Of a stretch of DNA of 5,811 bases, positions 5,348 through 5,811 are shown piece after piece. Position numbers and translations under genes: made by a program. Within the stretch, counting starts at the first letter, position 1, and each line of letters opens with the position of its first letter. The stretch covers positions 1 through 5,811 of the forward strand of contig PWEU01000030.1 in assembly GCA_003554005.1 (NCBI GenBank), read 5' to 3'. This DNA comes from Nitriliruptoraceae bacterium. Its GTDB lineage: Bacteria > Actinomycetota > Nitriliruptoria > Nitriliruptorales > Nitriliruptoraceae. Below the pieces are notes generated by a model. It worked only from the letters and a program-made list of their open reading frames with translations, was not told where the DNA came from and ran no database searches.

Positions 5348-5811
5348 TCAGCCACGGCCGGGTTGGTCCTTGCCCTTGCCCTTGTTCTTCTTGCCTTTCT
5401 CCTTGCCCTCGCCCTTGCCACGGTCCGCGGTGGGCTTCCGGGACCGACGGGCACGCGCCACGTAGAGCTCGGTCAGGATGGCGATGACAGCCCCGGCCAC
5501 GAAGGCACCGAGCAGCAACAGGATCAGCGGCACGCCCCCGGTCAGCTCACCGGTCGGGCCCTCCCGGACCGTCGTCTCGCCGACCACCCAGGAGAAGTCG
5601 ACCCGTTGGCTGTTGGCCACCGCGAACACCCCGAACAGCACGGCCAGGACGACGATCGTGACCCGCCCGAGCTGCTGGGTGAAGGGCACGGGTGGCTCGA
5701 CCTCGGTCCGGCTGGCGTCCTGGCCACCGCCGGCCGAACCGGCCGAACCGGCCGAACCGGCCGAACCGGCCGAACCGGCCGAACCGGCCGAACCGTCCGA
5801 ACCGGCCGAAC
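5348..5811 (-). CDS. LapA-domain (DUF1049) membrane protein, 5' end beyond window
   Basis: Counting from an internal GTG at 5689-5687, the conserved part is 113 residues: a first membrane helix at about 9-25, then VANSQRVDFSWVVGE (24-38), which matches the 'xNxxxVxFxW' stretch of LapA-domain proteins, a short loop, and a second helix at about 54-76. A basic tail (79-113) follows, with a run of Gly-Lys repeats suited to the cytoplasmic face. The frame upstream of that GTG stays open to the window end and encodes, reading towards the helix, Gly-Ser-Ala repeats and then GGGQDASRTEVEPPV. The GTG lacks a good ribosome binding site, and actinobacterial LapA-domain proteins commonly have a low-complexity N-terminal tail, so I extend the gene to the edge. 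If that is wrong, the gene is 5348-5689. LapA-type proteins are linked to envelope assembly (LPS in E. coli); the role in actinobacteria is unknown. Confidence 0.75.
   Translation of the reverse strand, partial: SAGSDGSAGSAGSAGSAGSAGSAGSAGGGQDASRTEVEPPVPFTQQLGRVTIVVLAVLFGVFAVANSQRVDFSWVVGETTVREGPTGELTGGVPLILLLLGAFVAGAVIAILTELYVARARRSRKPTADRGKGEGKEKGKKNKGKGKDQPGRG
5732..5811. repeat. 9-bp tandem repeat (GGCCGAACC)n at the window edge
   Basis: Seven exact copies run from 5732 to 5794, an eighth at 5795-5803 has G to T at its second base, and a ninth is cut off after 8 bases by the window end. Because the unit is 9 bp, copy-number changes would keep every frame. In the minus-strand LapA frame the unit encodes Gly-Ser-Ala, with one Gly-Ser-Asp-type variant. 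Confidence 0.9.

Overview
The window is GC-rich and its gene set points to an actinobacterium. It has a cofactor F420 gene (cofC) divergent from gpsA, a pairing also known from Mycobacterium tuberculosis (the gpdA2 / fbiD pair), along with GTG starts, strong AAGGAG-type ribosome binding sites and a probable leaderless gene. A lineage outside the well-studied genera is likely, because several proteins depart from the textbook motifs. Both ends cut through genes, so this may be a short contig or an excised piece.

Layout: (1) 1-162 (+), the last 53 residues of a protein that resembles the C-terminus of Mur-ligase-like proteins. (2) 163-780, a gene-free stretch with two small GC hairpins and then six copies of a 47/48-bp nested palindrome arranged as three pairs with a 73-bp internal period. 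(3) 781-1761 (-), a 326-residue polytopic membrane protein, DoxX-like at best. (4) 1762-1955, a divergent control region with a perfect 14-bp palindrome. (5) 1956-2873 (+), a short-chain dehydrogenase of the peroxisomal multifunctional-enzyme-2 (3R-hydroxyacyl-CoA dehydrogenase) type. (6) 2874-3016, a convergent gap with a 17-bp tandem repeat. (7) 3017-3598 (-), a chloramphenicol-phosphotransferase-like P-loop protein whose Walker A lysine is arginine, 31 bp downstream of (8) gpsA, 3630-4637 (-). (9) A 55-bp divergent promoter region. (10) cofC, 4693-5343 (+). (11) 5348-5811 (-), a LapA-domain membrane protein with a lysine-rich tail, whose frame stays open through a 9-bp tandem repeat to the window end.

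Functionally, gpsA supplies glycerol-3-phosphate for phospholipids, cofC makes the activated lactyl (or PEP-type) precursor of F420, and the dehydrogenase probably serves fatty-acyl-CoA or sterol side-chain oxidation. The genes do not form one pathway. The most unusual content is non-coding: both repeat clusters lie between the 3' ends of convergent genes. The altered P-loop of the gpsA-linked kinase homologue is the most unusual protein feature.
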